The notes beneath the pieces were generated by a model. That model was given only the letters and a program-made list of their open reading frames with translations, was not told the DNA's origin and searched no databases. Positions 44,761 through 55,310 of a stretch of DNA of 57,775 nucleotides are shown piece after piece; position 1 is the first letter of the stretch, and each line of letters starts with the position of its first letter. Origin of the DNA: an uncultured Caulobacterales bacterium. Its GTDB lineage: Bacteria > Pseudomonadota > Alphaproteobacteria > Caulobacterales > Caulobacteraceae. The translations under genes and the position numbers were made by a program. The DNA lies in the NCBI GenBank assembly GCA_903874895.1, contig CAIQUG010000246.1:1-57775 (forward strand), in the 5' to 3' direction.

Positions 44761-47301
44761 ATGACCTTGCGCCTGATGCCCAGACAAACGCCGCCCGCCC
44801 GCCGAGCCACCCTGGCTTCAAGCCTGGTCTTCCTGCTGACGACCACGGGTCTTGCCTCGCCGGTCCTCGCCCAGACGGCCGGGCAGCAGGCGTCGTCCCT
44901 TCCGGGAAGCCGCGCTGACAAGGTCAACGGCGCGGAAACACCGCGGGTCACGCCTGGTGTGAAGCCGGCACCCGCGGCAACGCCGGAACAACTGAACCGG
45001 GAGGCGCGGACCGCGACCCCGGCCGCCGGTGCCGTGGCCGCCTCGCCCAATCCGGTGGCCCTGGTGCGCCGCATCACCGTTCAGGGAAACGAGCGGATCG
45101 AGTCCGGCACCATCCTGTCCTATCTGCCCATCGCCGTGGGGGAGGGCGCAGACGCCGCCCGCATCGACCTGGCGCTGAAGACCCTGGCGCGCACCGACCT
45201 GTTCAGTGACGAGCGGATCGAACTCAATCCCGAAACCGGCGAACTGCTGGTCCGCGTGGTGGAGAACCCGATCATCAATCAGGTGATCTTCGAGGGAAAC
45301 TCCGCCCTCGGAACCGACAAGCTCAAGGACGAGGTGTCGATCCACCCGCGGGCGATCTTCACCAAGAGCCACGTCCTTCAGGACGTGCAGCGGATCGTGG
45401 AACTCTATCGTCGCTCGGGCCGCATCTCCGTGGTGGTGACGCCGAAGATCATCGAACTGCCCCAGCGCCGGGTGGACCTGGTATTCGAGATCAACGAAGG
45501 CCCCAAGACCGGAATTCTTAAGGTTAACTTCCTTGGTAACAAGGCGTTCAGTGCCAATGCACTGCGCGATGTTGTGGTCACCAAGGAAACCCGCTGGTGG
45601 CACTTCTTCAGTTCGAACGACAACTTCGATCCGGACCGGATCGAGTACGACCGTGAACAGCTCCGAAAGCACTACACCAATCGTGGTTACTATGATTTCC
45701 GGGTGATCTCCTCGACGGCGGAACTCCAGCCTGATCAGAAGAACTTTGCCATCACCTTCGTGGTGGACGAGGGCCCGCGCTACAAGTTCGGCCGCCTGCG
45801 GGTGGACACGGACCTCAAGAAGCTGAACGGCGACGCCATGCGCGCGATCCTGCCGATCCGGGAAGGCTCGGTCTATGCGAGCGAGCGGATCGAGTCGGCG
45901 GTGGACAACCTGACCTTCGCAGCGGGCGCGCTGGGCTTTGCCTTCGTCGATATCCGCCCGCGCTATCACGCCAATCCCGACAGCCGGACCGTGGACGTGA
46001 CCTTCGACGTGAAGGAAGGGCCCCGCGTCTACATCGAGCGGATCGACATCGTCGGCAACACGGTCACCCTCGACCACGTGATCCGTCGCGAGATCAGCCT
46101 CGCCGAAGGGGACGCCTACAACCGCGTCTTGGTGGATCGCTCCAAGACCGAGATCAAGCGTCTCGACTTCTTCAAGACGGTGGATATCGACCAGCTGCCC
46201 GGCAGTGCGGCCGACAAGACCATCCTGCGGGTGAAGGTTCAGGAGCAGCCGACGGGCGAACTGTCCTTCGGGGCCGGTTATTCGTCCGTGGACCAGCTGC
46301 TCCTCGACGTCGGCGTCAGCCAGCACAACTTCCGGGGCCGCGGCCAGGATGTCCGGGTCCGCGCCTCGGTCGGGTCTCTGCGTCAGCAGATCGACCTGGC
46401 CTTCACCGAACCGCGGTTCCTCGACCGGGACCTGCGGGCCGGGTTCGACCTCTATTCCTACCGCTATGACTATTCGTCGCAGGCGGGCTTCAATTCCCAG
46501 GCGGTTGGCGCGACATTCAATCTCGGCTTCCCGCTGAACGTGAACACCTATCTGTCGACCCGCTACGCGGTCCACGCCGACCGGGTGCTGGTGGCCAATG
46601 GGTCCTGTTCCGGCACGACCGTGTCGCAGACCATCTGCGACCAGACCGGCTCGCACCTGACGTCGGCGGTGGGTTACACCCTGACCCTTGACCGCCGGAA
46701 CGACCCCCGCCGGGCGACCCGCGGCTTCTACGTCAACTTCAAGCAGGACTTCGCCGGTGCCGGGGGGGACGTGAAGTATCTCCGGACCGAGACCGAGGGC
46801 GGCTGGTACTACGGCTTCAATTCGGCCTTCGTCCTCAGCGTCACCGGGTCCAGCGGGCTGGTCAGCGGCTGGGGCGGTGACTCGATCCGGATCAACGACC
46901 GGTTCTTCAAGGGTGGCAACACCTTCCGCGGCTTCCAGGTCGCCGGGATCGGGCCGCGGGATACCCAGTACGACGAAGCCCTCGGCGGCAAGTTCTACGC
47001 GATCCAGACGACCGAGCTCAGCATCCCGAATGGCCTGCCGGAACAGTATGGCATCCGCACGGCGCTGTTCTCCGACATCGGCACCCTGGGTCTGCTGGAC
47101 AAGTCGTCCAAGGCGACCGGCCAGTACGGCGCCACCAACCCGAAGATCGTCGACGACCTCGGTCTGCGGGCTTCGGCAGGCCTCAGCGTCTTCTGGACGT
47201 CGCCCCTCGGACCGATTCGTCTGGACTTTAGTCAGGTTTTGTCCAAAGAAACCTACGACAAGACAGAGAGTTTCCGTTTCTCCACCAGCACCCAGTTCTG
47301 A
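44761..47301 (+). CDS. bamA: outer membrane protein assembly factor BamA
   Basis: Omp85-family core of the BAM complex that inserts beta-barrels into the outer membrane. The 846 residues have a signal peptide ending VLA-Q near residue 37, a Pro/Ala-rich linker, five POTRA domains (starting at ALVRRITVQGNERIESGTIL) and a 16-stranded barrel. The barrel includes the RFFKGGNTFRGFQVAGIGPR region (the VRGF/Y-type lid motif) and ends in Phe, as expected for an outer-membrane sorting signal. Confidence 0.96.
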   Translation: MTLRLMPRQTPPARRATLASSLVFLLTTTGLASPVLAQTAGQQASSLPGSRADKVNGAETPRVTPGVKPAPAATPEQLNREARTATPAAGAVAASPNPVALVRRITVQGNERIESGTILSYLPIAVGEGADAARIDLALKTLARTDLFSDERIELNPETGELLVRVVENPIINQVIFEGNSALGTDKLKDEVSIHPRAIFTKSHVLQDVQRIVELYRRSGRISVVVTPKIIELPQRRVDLVFEINEGPKTGILKVNFLGNKAFSANALRDVVVTKETRWWHFFSSNDNFDPDRIEYDREQLRKHYTNRGYYDFRVISSTAELQPDQKNFAITFVVDEGPRYKFGRLRVDTDLKKLNGDAMRAILPIREGSVYASERIESAVDNLTFAAGALGFAFVDIRPRYHANPDSRTVDVTFDVKEGPRVYIERIDIVGNTVTLDHVIRREISLAEGDAYNRVLVDRSKTEIKRLDFFKTVDIDQLPGSAADKTILRVKVQEQPTGELSFGAGYSSVDQLLLDVGVSQHNFRGRGQDVRVRASVGSLRQQIDLAFTEPRFLDRDLRAGFDLYSYRYDYSSQAGFNSQAVGATFNLGFPLNVNTYLSTRYAVHADRVLVANGSCSGTTVSQTICDQTGSHLTSAVGYTLTLDRRNDPRRATRGFYVNFKQDFAGAGGDVKYLRTETEGGWYYGFNSAFVLSVTGSSGLVSGWGGDSIRINDRFFKGGNTFRGFQVAGIGPRDTQYDEALGGKFYAIQTTELSIPNGLPEQYGIRTALFSDIGTLGLLDKSSKATGQYGATNPKIVDDLGLRASAGLSVFWTSPLGPIRLDFSQVLSKETYDKTESFRFSTSTQF

Positions 47302-47314
47302 GATCTGAGACATC

Positions 47315-47983
47315 ATGACCCACATCAAAACCCTCCTGGCCGCAGCGGCCGCCCTGGCCATCGCGTCGACCCCGGCTCTGGCCCAGACCACGCCGAAGCC
47401 TGCGACTCCGGCCGCCAAGCCGAAGGCCGCCGCGGCCGCGCCCGCCGCGAAGGCAGCACTGCCGCCCCTGACCCTCGGTGCGGCCATCCCCGGCGTCTGC
47501 CTGTTCAGCGAAGAGGGGGCTGTCAGCCGCTCCTCCGCGGGTGAAGCCATCAACAAGCGCATGCAGCAGCTGGCGGCGCAGGTTCAGGCTGAACTGGGTC
47601 CCGAGCAGACCAGCCTCGATGCGGATATCAAGACCTTCAAGGACAAGGCCGCCTCCCTCCCGCAGGACCAGCAGCAGCAGCAGGGTTCCGCCCTGCAGCA
47701 GCGCATGCAGGACTTCGACGGCAAGCGCGCCCAGCGTCAGAAGGAGCTTGAGGCCACCCTGCGCAAGGCGATCAATCGCGTGGATGTGGAACTCGAGCCC
47801 ATCGTACGGACCGTCGTGTCCGGCCGCTCTTGCGGCCTGCTGCTGAAAGCGGATACCGCCATCTACGCAGCGAACCCGCAGATGGACATCACCACCTCGG
47901 TGATCGAGCAACTGAACACGAAACTCCCGACCGTGACCTTCGATCGCGAGCACCTCGACGCCCAGGCTGCCCAGCAGCGTTGA
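47315..47983 (+). CDS. skp: OmpH/Skp-family periplasmic chaperone
   Basis: Holds unfolded outer-membrane proteins on their way to BamA. The 222 residues begin with a signal peptide cleaved near ALA-Q (residue 23), then a Lys/Pro/Ala-rich linker (about 24-48), a short beta strand (GVCLFSEEGAV), and a long Gln-rich coiled coil (about 70-155), including a run of five glutamines in QDQQQQQGSALQQRM. It is longer than E. coli Skp because of the linker. It lies between bamA and lpxD, the standard position. Confidence 0.9.
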   Translation: MTHIKTLLAAAAALAIASTPALAQTTPKPATPAAKPKAAAAAPAAKAALPPLTLGAAIPGVCLFSEEGAVSRSSAGEAINKRMQQLAAQVQAELGPEQTSLDADIKTFKDKAASLPQDQQQQQGSALQQRMQDFDGKRAQRQKELEATLRKAINRVDVELEPIVRTVVSGRSCGLLLKADTAIYAANPQMDITTSVIEQLNTKLPTVTFDREHLDAQAAQQR

Positions 47984-48028
47984 TGGCGACGAGACAGCGT
48001 GCGGGCGTCCGCGTAATCTGCGCACCCG

Positions 48029-49078
48029 ATGCCCGATTCGCGCTTCTTTGAGTCTCTTGGCCCGCTGACCCTTTCTGCGCTCGCAGAGAGGGCCGGCGCG
48101 GTGCTGGCGGACTCCGAACACGGGGATCGACTGATCCGCCGCGTGGCCCCGCTGGCCCGCGCCGCGGATGCCGACATCACCTTCCTGTCCGACAAGCGCT
48201 ACCTGGCCGACCTGCGGACGACGCGGGCAGGGGCCGTCTTCGTGACCGAGGCTCACCGATCGGAGGTGCCGGACGGCTGTGCCGTTCTGGTGACGGGGGA
48301 GCCTCAGGCCGCCTATGCCCGAGCGTCCCTTGCCCTTCATCGCATACGGACACACCCCATGGGCAGTGCGGCGATCCATCCCGACTGCCATCTGGAAGAC
48401 GGGGTCGAGATCGGTCCGGGGGCCGTCATCGGTCCGGGCGCGGTCATCGGCGCTGGATCCCGGATCGACGCCAACGCCGTCATCGGTCCCGGTGTCTGCG
48501 TGGGGCGTCAGTGCCATGTGGGGGCTGGGGCATCGATCAGCTTCGCCCTGGTCGGGGACCGGGTCCGGGTCTATTCCAACGCGGTGATCGGCGCAGCAGG
48601 CTTCGGCGTGGCCGGGTCCCGTCAGGGGGCCATCGACATTCCTCAACTGGGGCGGGTGATCGTCCAGGACGACGTGACTGTCGGTGCCAATACCTGCATC
48701 GACCGCGGGGCCTGGGACGACACACAGATCGGCGAACGCACCAAGATCGATAACCTGGTCCAGATCGGACACAATGTGCGCATCGGCCGCAACGGGCTGC
48801 TGGCGGCCTTCACCGGTATTTCCGGCAGCGTGACCGTAGGCGACGGCGTGACCTTCGGGGGCGGTGCCGGCATTGCTGATCACATCACCATCGGTGCCGG
48901 TGCCTCCATCGCCGGAGCCGCGGGCGTGACCCGGGATGTACCGCCCGGGGAAGTCTGGGGTGGCCACCCGGCCCGCCCTCTCAGCCGCTTCCTGCAGGAG
49001 CACGCATGGGTGGCGCGCCAGACACGCACCCGCGGCAAGGCCAGGGCCGTGCGCACCACTGATCCAGAAGGGGCTTGA
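48029..49078 (+). CDS. lpxD: UDP-3-O-acylglucosamine N-acyltransferase
   Basis: Third acyl step of lipid A synthesis, adding a hydroxyacyl chain from ACP. The 349 residues have an N-terminal uridine-binding domain, a left-handed beta helix of hexapeptide repeats (from AAIHPDCHLEDGVEIGPGAV) and the catalytic H248 in NLVQIGHNVRIG. A basic C-terminal helix follows (RQTRTRGKARAVR). It is 4 bases from fabZ. Confidence 0.95.
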   Translation: MPDSRFFESLGPLTLSALAERAGAVLADSEHGDRLIRRVAPLARAADADITFLSDKRYLADLRTTRAGAVFVTEAHRSEVPDGCAVLVTGEPQAAYARASLALHRIRTHPMGSAAIHPDCHLEDGVEIGPGAVIGPGAVIGAGSRIDANAVIGPGVCVGRQCHVGAGASISFALVGDRVRVYSNAVIGAAGFGVAGSRQGAIDIPQLGRVIVQDDVTVGANTCIDRGAWDDTQIGERTKIDNLVQIGHNVRIGRNGLLAAFTGISGSVTVGDGVTFGGGAGIADHITIGAGASIAGAAGVTRDVPPGEVWGGHPARPLSRFLQEHAWVARQTRTRGKARAVRTTDPEGA

Positions 49079-49081
49079 AAC

Positions 49082-49570
49082 ATGTCCAGCGAAGGCGAAG
49101 ACACATCGTCGGCGGTCACACCGGGACCCTCCGTCGAGATCGCGGAGATCCTGGAGCGTCTGCCGCATCGCTATCCGTTCCTGTTGCTGGACCGGTGCGA
49201 GGACTACCAGGAAGGCGTGTCCATCATCGGCGTCAAGTGCGTGACGGTGAACGAGCCCTTCTTCCAGGGACATTTCCCCGAGAACCCTGTCATGCCCGGC
49301 GTGCTGATCGTCGAGGCCATGGCCCAGTCCGGGGCGATCCTGATGTCGAAGACCCTCAGCGTCGACAAGCGCGGCAAGACCATCCTGTTCATGACCATGG
49401 ACAACGTGCGGTTCCGCATGCCCGCCCGCCCCGGAGACGTGCTGCGGATGCCTGTCCGCGTGACCCGGGTCCGGGGTGACATCTTCCGATTCCGCGGCGA
49501 GACCTACATCAACGGCAAGCTCGCCGCGGAAGCGGAATGGGCGGCGATCCTGATTGCGAACCCCACATGA
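49082..49570 (+). CDS. fabZ: 3-hydroxyacyl-[ACP] dehydratase FabZ
   Basis: Hot-dog-fold dehydratase of fatty-acid synthesis that competes with LpxA/LpxD for hydroxyacyl-ACP. The 162 residues show [12 protein letters not shown] and [20 protein letters not shown] with catalytic H64 and E78. The first 20 residues are a variable extension. The stop overlaps lpxA (ATGA). Confidence 0.97.
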   Translation: MSSEGEDTSSAVTPGPSVEIAEILERLPHRYPFLLLDRCEDYQEGVSIIGVKCVTVNEPFFQGHFPENPVMPGVLIVEAMAQSGAILMSKTLSVDKRGKTILFMTMDNVRFRMPARPGDVLRMPVRVTRVRGDIFRFRGETYINGKLAAEAEWAAILIANPT

Positions 49571-50355
49571 CCCGAATTCATCCGACGGCCCTGATCGATC
49601 CCGGTGCTGAACTGGCGCCGACCGTGGAGATCGGCCCCTATTGCGTCGTCGGACCCAGGGTCGTGCTTCATGACCATGTCCGTCTGGTGTCCCATGTGGC
49701 CGTCGAAGGCGTGACCGAGGTCGGAGCGGAAACCACGGTCGGGCCCTTCAGTTCACTCGGGGGACCGCCCCAGCACATGGCCCACCGGGGCGAGGAGACG
49801 CAGCTCGTGGTCGGCCCCCGGAACTCCATCCGCGAGCATGTGACCATGAATACCGGCACCGTGATGGGCGGCGGCGTCACGCGCGTCGGTTCGGACGGTC
49901 TCTTCATGGTGGGCTCGCACGTGGCCCATGACTGCGTCGTCGGCGACCAGGTGATCTTTGCCAACAACGCGACCCTTGCCGGTCATGTCCATGTGGGGGA
50001 CTACGTGTTCATGGGCGGGCTGTGTGCCGTTCACCAGTACACCCGCATCGGGCGCTATGCGATGGTCGGCGGCGGCGGCATCGTCACCCGGGACATCATT
50101 CCCTTCGGATCGGTATGGGGAAACCATGCCGTGCTCGAAGGGCTCAATCTCGTGGGCCTGAAGCGCCGCGGATTCAGCCGGGAGGCGATCAACGACCTTC
50201 GTGCAGCCTGGCGCATGCTGTTTGCCCCCGAAGGGGCGTTCTCCGAGCGTCTCGAGGATGTGGCCCGGGTCTTTGCCCACTCCCCCGAGGTGACGGAAAT
50301 CGTGGAATTCATTCGCGCCGAAGCCAACCGGCCGCTCTGCCAGCCGGTTCCTTGA
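49567..50355 (+). CDS. lpxA: UDP-N-acetylglucosamine acyltransferase
   Basis: First step of lipid A synthesis. From the ATG at 49567 it has 262 residues: a hexapeptide-repeat beta helix starting [18 protein letters not shown], with the catalytic H121 in [26 protein letters not shown], and a C-terminal helical domain ([15 protein letters not shown]). The start overlaps the fabZ stop by 4 bases. Confidence 0.97.
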   Translation: MTRIHPTALIDPGAELAPTVEIGPYCVVGPRVVLHDHVRLVSHVAVEGVTEVGAETTVGPFSSLGGPPQHMAHRGEETQLVVGPRNSIREHVTMNTGTVMGGGVTRVGSDGLFMVGSHVAHDCVVGDQVIFANNATLAGHVHVGDYVFMGGLCAVHQYTRIGRYAMVGGGGIVTRDIIPFGSVWGNHAVLEGLNLVGLKRRGFSREAINDLRAAWRMLFAPEGAFSERLEDVARVFAHSPEVTEIVEFIRAEANRPLCQPVP

Positions 50356-50369
50356 GCGGGGGGCGGGCC

Positions 50370-51257
50370 GTGGGCTCCGGAGCGGGCGCCCTGACGGGCG
50401 GGGCTCGGCCAAAGCTGGGGATCGTGGCCGGCGGTGGCGGCCTGCCCCTGGCACTGGCGCAGCGCTGCCGGACCTCCGGCCGTCCGTTCCATGTGATCCG
50501 CCTGCGGGGCTTTGCCGATCAGGCTCCGGAGGACCTGCCAGGGGATACGATCGGCATCGCCGAGATCGGCAAGGTCATGGGCTCTCTCCGGGCCCATGCC
50601 TGTGAGGCCGTGTGTTTTGCCGGCTATGTGAAGCGCCCCGACCTGGCCGCCCTGAAGCCGGACCTGCGGGGTCTGACGGTTCTGCCTGGGGCCATCGCCG
50701 CCGCGCGTCACGGGGATGACGCCCTGATGACCTATCTGGTGGGTGTCTTCGAGCAGGAGGGCTTCCAGATCGAGGGGGCGGACGATGTGGACGAGGGGCT
50801 CACCCTTGGCCACGGCCCCATGGGCCGGATCGTTCCGTCCAGCGCAAACGCTCTCGATATCCGTCGGGGCCTGGAGGTGGCGCGCGTGATCGGCTCCATG
50901 GATATCGGCCAGGGGGCCGTGGTGGTCGATGGGCTGGTGCTGGCCGTCGAAGCCCAGGAAGGTACCGACGCCATGCTGCAGCGCTGTGCGGCCCTTCCGC
51001 AGGACATCCGGGGCACGGCAGCGGACCGGCGCGGGGTGCTCGCCAAGTGCCCCAAGCCCATGCAGGAGATGCGGATCGACCTGCCGACCATCGGCGTTTC
51101 CACCGTCGAGGGGGTTGCCGCCGCCGGACTTGCGGGGATCGTCGGCGAGACCGGCCGGATGCTGGTGATGGACCGCGCAGGCGTGGTGGCGGCCGCGGAC
51201 CGGCTCGGCGTGTTTGTCCTCGGGGTGGATCCTGAAACGGCGGACGTGGAGACGTGA
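50370..51257 (+). CDS. lpxI: UDP-2,3-diacylglucosamine pyrophosphatase LpxI
   Basis: Hydrolyses UDP-2,3-diacylglucosamine to lipid X; the Caulobacter-type replacement for LpxH. From the GTG at 50370 (after gagcggggggcggg) it has 295 residues; a TTG overlapping the lpxA stop at 50352 is an alternative. Motifs are KLGIVAGGGGLPLALAQRC, VCFAGYVKRPDLAALKPD, RHGDDALMTYLVGVFEQEG and ALDIRRGLEVARVIGSMDIG, followed by the C-terminal LAKCPKPMQEMRIDLPTIG. It sits between lpxA and lpxB, as expected for this enzyme. Confidence 0.93.
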   Translation: MGSGAGALTGGARPKLGIVAGGGGLPLALAQRCRTSGRPFHVIRLRGFADQAPEDLPGDTIGIAEIGKVMGSLRAHACEAVCFAGYVKRPDLAALKPDLRGLTVLPGAIAAARHGDDALMTYLVGVFEQEGFQIEGADDVDEGLTLGHGPMGRIVPSSANALDIRRGLEVARVIGSMDIGQGAVVVDGLVLAVEAQEGTDAMLQRCAALPQDIRGTAADRRGVLAKCPKPMQEMRIDLPTIGVSTVEGVAAAGLAGIVGETGRMLVMDRAGVVAAADRLGVFVLGVDPETADVET

Positions 51258-52438
51258 CCCGTCCCGTCAGGCTGCTGCTGACCGCGGGGGAAGCATCGGG
51301 TGATCGGCTGGGCGCGGGCCTGATCCGGGCGCTCCGCCGCAAACTGCCGGATCAATCGCTGGACGTGATGGGCGTTGGCGGCCGTCTGATGGCGGCGGAG
51401 GGGCTCGAGAGCCTGTTCGACATGTCGGAACTGTCGGTCCTGGGTCTGTTCGAGGGCGTCCGGGCCTTTCCCCGGATCGTGCGCCGGGCCAATGACGTGG
51501 CGGCACTTGCGCGGCAGTCGCAGCCGGATCTCGCCGTCCTGATCGATAGCTGGGGCTTTTCCCTTCGGGTGGCCCAGCGGCTGCGCCGTCTCCAACCGCC
51601 TGTCTTCGTCGTCAAATATGTGGGGCCGCAGGTCTGGGCCTCGCGCCCGGGTCGTGCGCGGACGCTGGCGGGGGCTGTGGACCACCTCCTGTCCACCCAG
51701 CGGATGGACGCGCCCTATTATGCCGATCTGGGCCTGCCGCTGACCTTTGTCGGCAATCCGGCTCTGACGATGGACCTGTCCGGGGTGGACGGCCCCCGCG
51801 GGCGACAGCGTCTTGGCCTGGGCCCGGAGGAGCCTCTGTTGCTCGTACTGCCGGGGAGCCGGGCGTCGGAAGTGGCGCGCCTGTCCGAGCCCTTCGGGGC
51901 CGCGGCGGCGCAGCTCGCCGCAGCCGTGCCCGGTCTGACCGTGGCCGTGGTCGTGGCCCCCACAGTGGCGGAGCAGGTTCGGGCGGCCGTCGCCCGCTGG
52001 ACCGTACCCGTCCGATGGATCGAGTCCGATGCGGACAAGCTCGACATCATGGCGGGCTGTACCGCGGCCCTGGCCGCCAGCGGCACGGTGTCGACGGAGC
52101 TTGCCCTGTGTGGGGGACCCATGGTCATCGGCTACCGGATCGGGGATCTGTCCTATGCCCTGCTGAAGCCCCTGATGCGGACGCGGTTCGTGACACTGTT
52201 CAATATCGCCGCGGACCGGGAAATCGCCGCGGAGCGCCTGCAGTCGCGCTGTACGGCACCGGAACTGGCCGCGGCGCTCCTGCCCCTGCTGACCGATGCC
52301 CGGACGCGCCGCGCCCAGAGCGCGGCCCAGACCGAGGCGCTCGGCCTGATGGGTCTGGGGGAGGCAGATCCCTCGGACCGGGCGGCAGATGCCCTGATCG
52401 GCGACCTGCGGGCCCGCGGCGTGCTGGCGGATCGCTAG
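51254..52438 (+). CDS. lpxB: lipid-A-disaccharide synthase
   Basis: GT19 glycosyltransferase that joins lipid X to UDP-diacylglucosamine. The 394 residues begin [20 protein letters not shown] and include [17 protein letters not shown], the [15 protein letters not shown] region, [15 protein letters not shown] and the sugar-nucleotide site [19 protein letters not shown]. The GTG start overlaps lpxI by 4 bases. It closes the envelope cluster. Confidence 0.95.
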   Translation: MTRPVRLLLTAGEASGDRLGAGLIRALRRKLPDQSLDVMGVGGRLMAAEGLESLFDMSELSVLGLFEGVRAFPRIVRRANDVAALARQSQPDLAVLIDSWGFSLRVAQRLRRLQPPVFVVKYVGPQVWASRPGRARTLAGAVDHLLSTQRMDAPYYADLGLPLTFVGNPALTMDLSGVDGPRGRQRLGLGPEEPLLLVLPGSRASEVARLSEPFGAAAAQLAAAVPGLTVAVVVAPTVAEQVRAAVARWTVPVRWIESDADKLDIMAGCTAALAASGTVSTELALCGGPMVIGYRIGDLSYALLKPLMRTRFVTLFNIAADREIAAERLQSRCTAPELAAALLPLLTDARTRRAQSAAQTEALGLMGLGEADPSDRAADALIGDLRARGVLADR

Positions 52439-52503
52439 AACCCCCTCGCCGGACGGGACGGCTATGGCTATCGTCCCCCTTCGTTCGAAGGAGTGTCTGC
52501 CCC

Positions 52504-53817
52504 ATGCGTATCGTCCGCTCTCTGACCCGCATTCTCGGCCTGAGCCTCGCCCTTGGCCTCGGGGTCGCCTCGCGGCCGGCACCGGCTGCGGAGACGACCC
52601 CATCCTCTACGCTCATGCGACCCCAGGGGGTCTGGACCGCGGGAAGCGGCGTTCATCCGGGCTGGGCCGTTCTCGTCACCGGAGACAGGATCACCGCCGT
52701 CGGGCCGGTGGCCGAGCTGTCCGTCCCCCCTGGTGCGACCGTGATCGATCTGCCCGGCCAGACCCTGATGCCCGGCCTCATGGACCTGCATTCGCACCTG
52801 CTGCTGCATCCCTACAACGAGACCCTGTGGGACGATCAGGTCCTCAAGGAGGCCCCGGACTACCGGGTCCTGCGGGCGGTGAAGCAGGCCCGGGCCACCC
52901 TGATGGCAGGCTTCACCACCCTGCGGGATCTGGGCACGGAAGGGGCGGGCTATTCCGACGTATCCCTGAGACAGGCGATTGATGACGGCCTGATCCCCGG
53001 GCCCCGACTGGCGGTGGCGACGCGGGCGATCGTGGCCTATGGGGCCTATGGCCCCGCCGTGCGCCGTTACCGACCCGACCTTGCCCTCCCGCAGGGGGCG
53101 GAGGAGGTCAGCGGCACCGATTCGGCGGTCAAGGCCGTCCGCGAGCAGGCGGCCCACGGAGCGGACTGGATCAAGTTCTATGCCGACTACAGGGTGGGTC
53201 CGAAGGGGGAGGCCATGGCGACCTTCACCCTCGAGGAAATGAAGGCGATGGTCGAGGCGGCCCATGGCCTGGGACGGCCGGTGGCGGTCCACGCCTCCAC
53301 CAACGAGGGGATGCGCCGCGCGGCGCTGGCCGGCGTCGACACGATCGAGCACGGGACGGAAGGCACCGAAGAGGTGTTCAAGCTGATGGCGGCACGGGGG
53401 GTCGCCTATCTGCCGACCCTCACTGCAGAAGAGGCCATTTCCGAATATTTCGGCGGATACCATCCGGCGACCGACCCGCCGACGGTCCAGATCCGGGACG
53501 CCGAACGGGCGTTCCGTCTGGCTCTGAAAGCCGGCGTGCGCATCGGGCTCGGCAGCGATGTGGGCGTCTTTCCCCACGGGGATAATGTGCGGGAGCTGGT
53601 CTGGATGGTCCGCGACGGCATGACGCCGGTCCAGGCCCTCACCGCCGCGACTGAGGTGAGTGCGGAGATCCTGCATCGGGGGGACAGTCTGGGGCAGGTG
53701 AAGACCGGCTACCTGGCCGATCTCATCGCCGTCCCGGGGGACCCCACCACCGACGTCGCCGTGGTGCGCAGGGTCGACTTTGTGATGAAGGGTGGCGTCA
53801 TCTATCGCCGCCCCTGA
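52504..53817 (+). CDS. exported metal-dependent amidohydrolase (imidazolonepropionase-like, possible dipeptidase)
   Basis: Amidohydrolase-superfamily protein of 437 residues with a likely signal peptide (hydrophobic 10-21, APAA-E near 29). The binuclear site is visible: H96 and H98 ([13 protein letters not shown]), K224 (DWIKFYADY), H263 (AVHASTNEG), H283 (DTIEHGTEG) and D352 ([14 protein letters not shown]). Related exported enzymes in Caulobacter are Xaa-Arg/Lys or Xaa-Pro dipeptidases, so peptide hydrolysis in the periplasm is a reasonable guess. The ATG follows cgaaggagtg; it is not overlapped with lpxB and may have its own promoter. Confidence 0.82.
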   Translation: MRIVRSLTRILGLSLALGLGVASRPAPAAETTPSSTLMRPQGVWTAGSGVHPGWAVLVTGDRITAVGPVAELSVPPGATVIDLPGQTLMPGLMDLHSHLLLHPYNETLWDDQVLKEAPDYRVLRAVKQARATLMAGFTTLRDLGTEGAGYSDVSLRQAIDDGLIPGPRLAVATRAIVAYGAYGPAVRRYRPDLALPQGAEEVSGTDSAVKAVREQAAHGADWIKFYADYRVGPKGEAMATFTLEEMKAMVEAAHGLGRPVAVHASTNEGMRRAALAGVDTIEHGTEGTEEVFKLMAARGVAYLPTLTAEEAISEYFGGYHPATDPPTVQIRDAERAFRLALKAGVRIGLGSDVGVFPHGDNVRELVWMVRDGMTPVQALTAATEVSAEILHRGDSLGQVKTGYLADLIAVPGDPTTDVAVVRRVDFVMKGGVIYRRP

Positions 53818-53839
53818 CCCGTCTTGAACGACCGGACGT

Positions 53840-53873
53840 GAAAAAGGGGCCCGCAGATTGTCTGCGGACCCCT
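53840..53873 (-). terminator. Rho-independent terminator of gltA
   Basis: Read on the minus strand, a 13-bp stem with one mismatch and a 3-base loop is followed by TTTTT. It starts 29 bases beyond the gltA stop and separates it from the convergent amidohydrolase gene, which it may also terminate less efficiently. Confidence 0.85.
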
Positions 53874-53901
53874 CTGTCTCTTCGGTCCTATCCCGTCGGG
53901 A

Positions 53902-55200
53902 TCAGCGCTTCTCGATCGGGACGAATTCCCGGATGGTCGGGCCGGTATAGACCTGACGGGGACGGCCGATCTTCTGGGAGGGATCCTCGATCATTTCCTT
54001 CCACTGGGCGATCCAGCCCACGGTTCGGGCCAGAGCGAACAGCACGGTGAACATCTCGCTCGGGAAGCCCATCGCGCTCAGCGTGATGCCCGAGTAGAAG
54101 TCGATGTTCGGATAGAGCTTGCGCTCTACGAAGTAGGGGTCGCTCAGGGCGATCCGCTCCAGTTCCATGGCCACCTGCAGCAGGGGCTCGTCGCGCTTGC
54201 CCAAAACGTCCAGCACCTCGTGGCAGGTCTTCTGCATCACCTTGGCGCGGGGGTCGTAGTTCTTGTAGACCCGGTGGCCGAAGCCCATCAGGCGATAGCG
54301 GCGATCCTTCACCCCCTGCACATATTCCGGGATGCGGTCGACCGTGCCGATCTCCTTCAGCATATTGAGCGCCTCTTCGTTGGCTCCCCCATGGCTCGGG
54401 CCCCACAGGCAGGCGATGCCTGCCGCGATGCAGGCGAACGGATTGGCGCCGGACGAGCCCGCCAGGCGGACGGTGGAGGTGGAGGCGTTCTGCTCGTGGT
54501 CCGCATGGAGGATGAAGATCCGATCCATGGCCCGGGCCAGCACCTTGTTGACCTTGTAGTCCTCGGCCGGCACCGCGAAGCACATGCGCAGGAAGTTGTC
54601 TGCATAGCCGAGCTCGTTGCGCGGATAGACGAAGGGCTGGCCCACCGCGTACTTGAAGGCCCGGGCGGCAATGGTCGGCATCTTGGCGATCATCCGGTGC
54701 GCCGAGATCTGGCGCTGACGCTCGTCATGGATGTTGGTGCTGTCGTGATAGAAGGCCGACAGGGCCCCCACGGCCCCGACCATGATCGCCATGGGATGCG
54801 CATCCCGACGGAAGGTCTGGAAGAACCGGTCGAACTGCTCGTGCAGCATGGTGTGGTAGGTGATGGTCCGCTCGAACTCGGCGAACTGGGTGGCTGTCGG
54901 CAGTTCCCCGTGCAGGAGAAGGTAGCAGACCTCGAGGAAGCTGGAGTTTTCCGCAAGCTGATCAATGGGGTAGCCGCGGTACAGCAGGACACCAGCGTCG
55001 CCGTCGATATAGGTGATCTGGCTTTCGCAGCTGGCGGTGGAGGTGAAGCCCGGATCGTAGGTGAACACGTCGGCTTCGGCGTACAGCTTTCGGATGTCGA
55101 CCACGTCCGGACCGGTGGATCCCTTCAGGATCGGCATTTCGACCGTCTTGTCGCCGATCGTGAAGACGGCATTCCCGCCAGGGGTGACCTTGCTATCCAT
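53902..55200 (-). CDS. gltA: citrate synthase (type II)
   Basis: Entry enzyme of the TCA cycle, condensing oxaloacetate and acetyl-CoA. The 432 residues match the hexameric, NADH-sensitive Gram-negative type: a beta-rich N-terminal domain, and catalytic H270 ([11 protein letters not shown]), H309 ([15 protein letters not shown]) and D367 (YPNIDFYSG), equivalent to E. coli H264, H305 and D362. Transcribed after gltX but with its own candidate promoter and a 5' hairpin. Confidence 0.97.
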   Translation of the reverse strand: MDSKVTPGGNAVFTIGDKTVEMPILKGSTGPDVVDIRKLYAEADVFTYDPGFTSTASCESQITYIDGDAGVLLYRGYPIDQLAENSSFLEVCYLLLHGELPTATQFAEFERTITYHTMLHEQFDRFFQTFRRDAHPMAIMVGAVGALSAFYHDSTNIHDERQRQISAHRMIAKMPTIAARAFKYAVGQPFVYPRNELGYADNFLRMCFAVPAEDYKVNKVLARAMDRIFILHADHEQNASTSTVRLAGSSGANPFACIAAGIACLWGPSHGGANEEALNMLKEIGTVDRIPEYVQGVKDRRYRLMGFGHRVYKNYDPRAKVMQKTCHEVLDVLGKRDEPLLQVAMELERIALSDPYFVERKLYPNIDFYSGITLSAMGFPSEMFTVLFALARTVGWIAQWKEMIEDPSQKIGRPRQVYTGPTIREFVPIEKR

Positions 55201-55223
55201 CGAATTCCCCGAATTGCTGCACC

Positions 55224-55241
55224 GCGAACGGCCCCGTTCGC
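55224..55241 (-). promoter_or_regulatory. perfect hairpin in the gltA 5' leader
   Basis: Eight-bp perfect inverted repeat gcgaacgg-cc-ccgttcgc, ending 24 bases before the gltA start. It lies directly downstream of the candidate promoter, so it could be an operator or an RNA hairpin affecting translation. Confidence 0.4.
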
Positions 55242-55267
55242 ATTAACCCAAATCGGTACGCCGTCAA
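55241..55267 (-). promoter_or_regulatory. candidate promoter of gltA
   Basis: Minus-strand TTGACG (55262-55267) followed after 15 bases by TTAATG (55241-55246). The -35 is close to the Caulobacter sigma-73 type (TTGACG); the spacing is short and the -10 is imperfect. Confidence 0.4.
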
Positions 55268-55310
55268 CTCTTCGAAACCGGTAAACGGCAACGAAGATTG
55301 TTCATTCTCC

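Noticed and set aside
44818..47562. 914-codon open frame on the minus strand across bamA and skp
   Set aside because: Antisense shadow; bamA is unambiguous on the plus strand.
52015..52503. In-frame upstream extension of the amidohydrolase into lpxB
   Set aside because: The extension is antiphase lpxB sequence rich in Arg and Gly; the ATG at 52504 starts a proper signal peptide.
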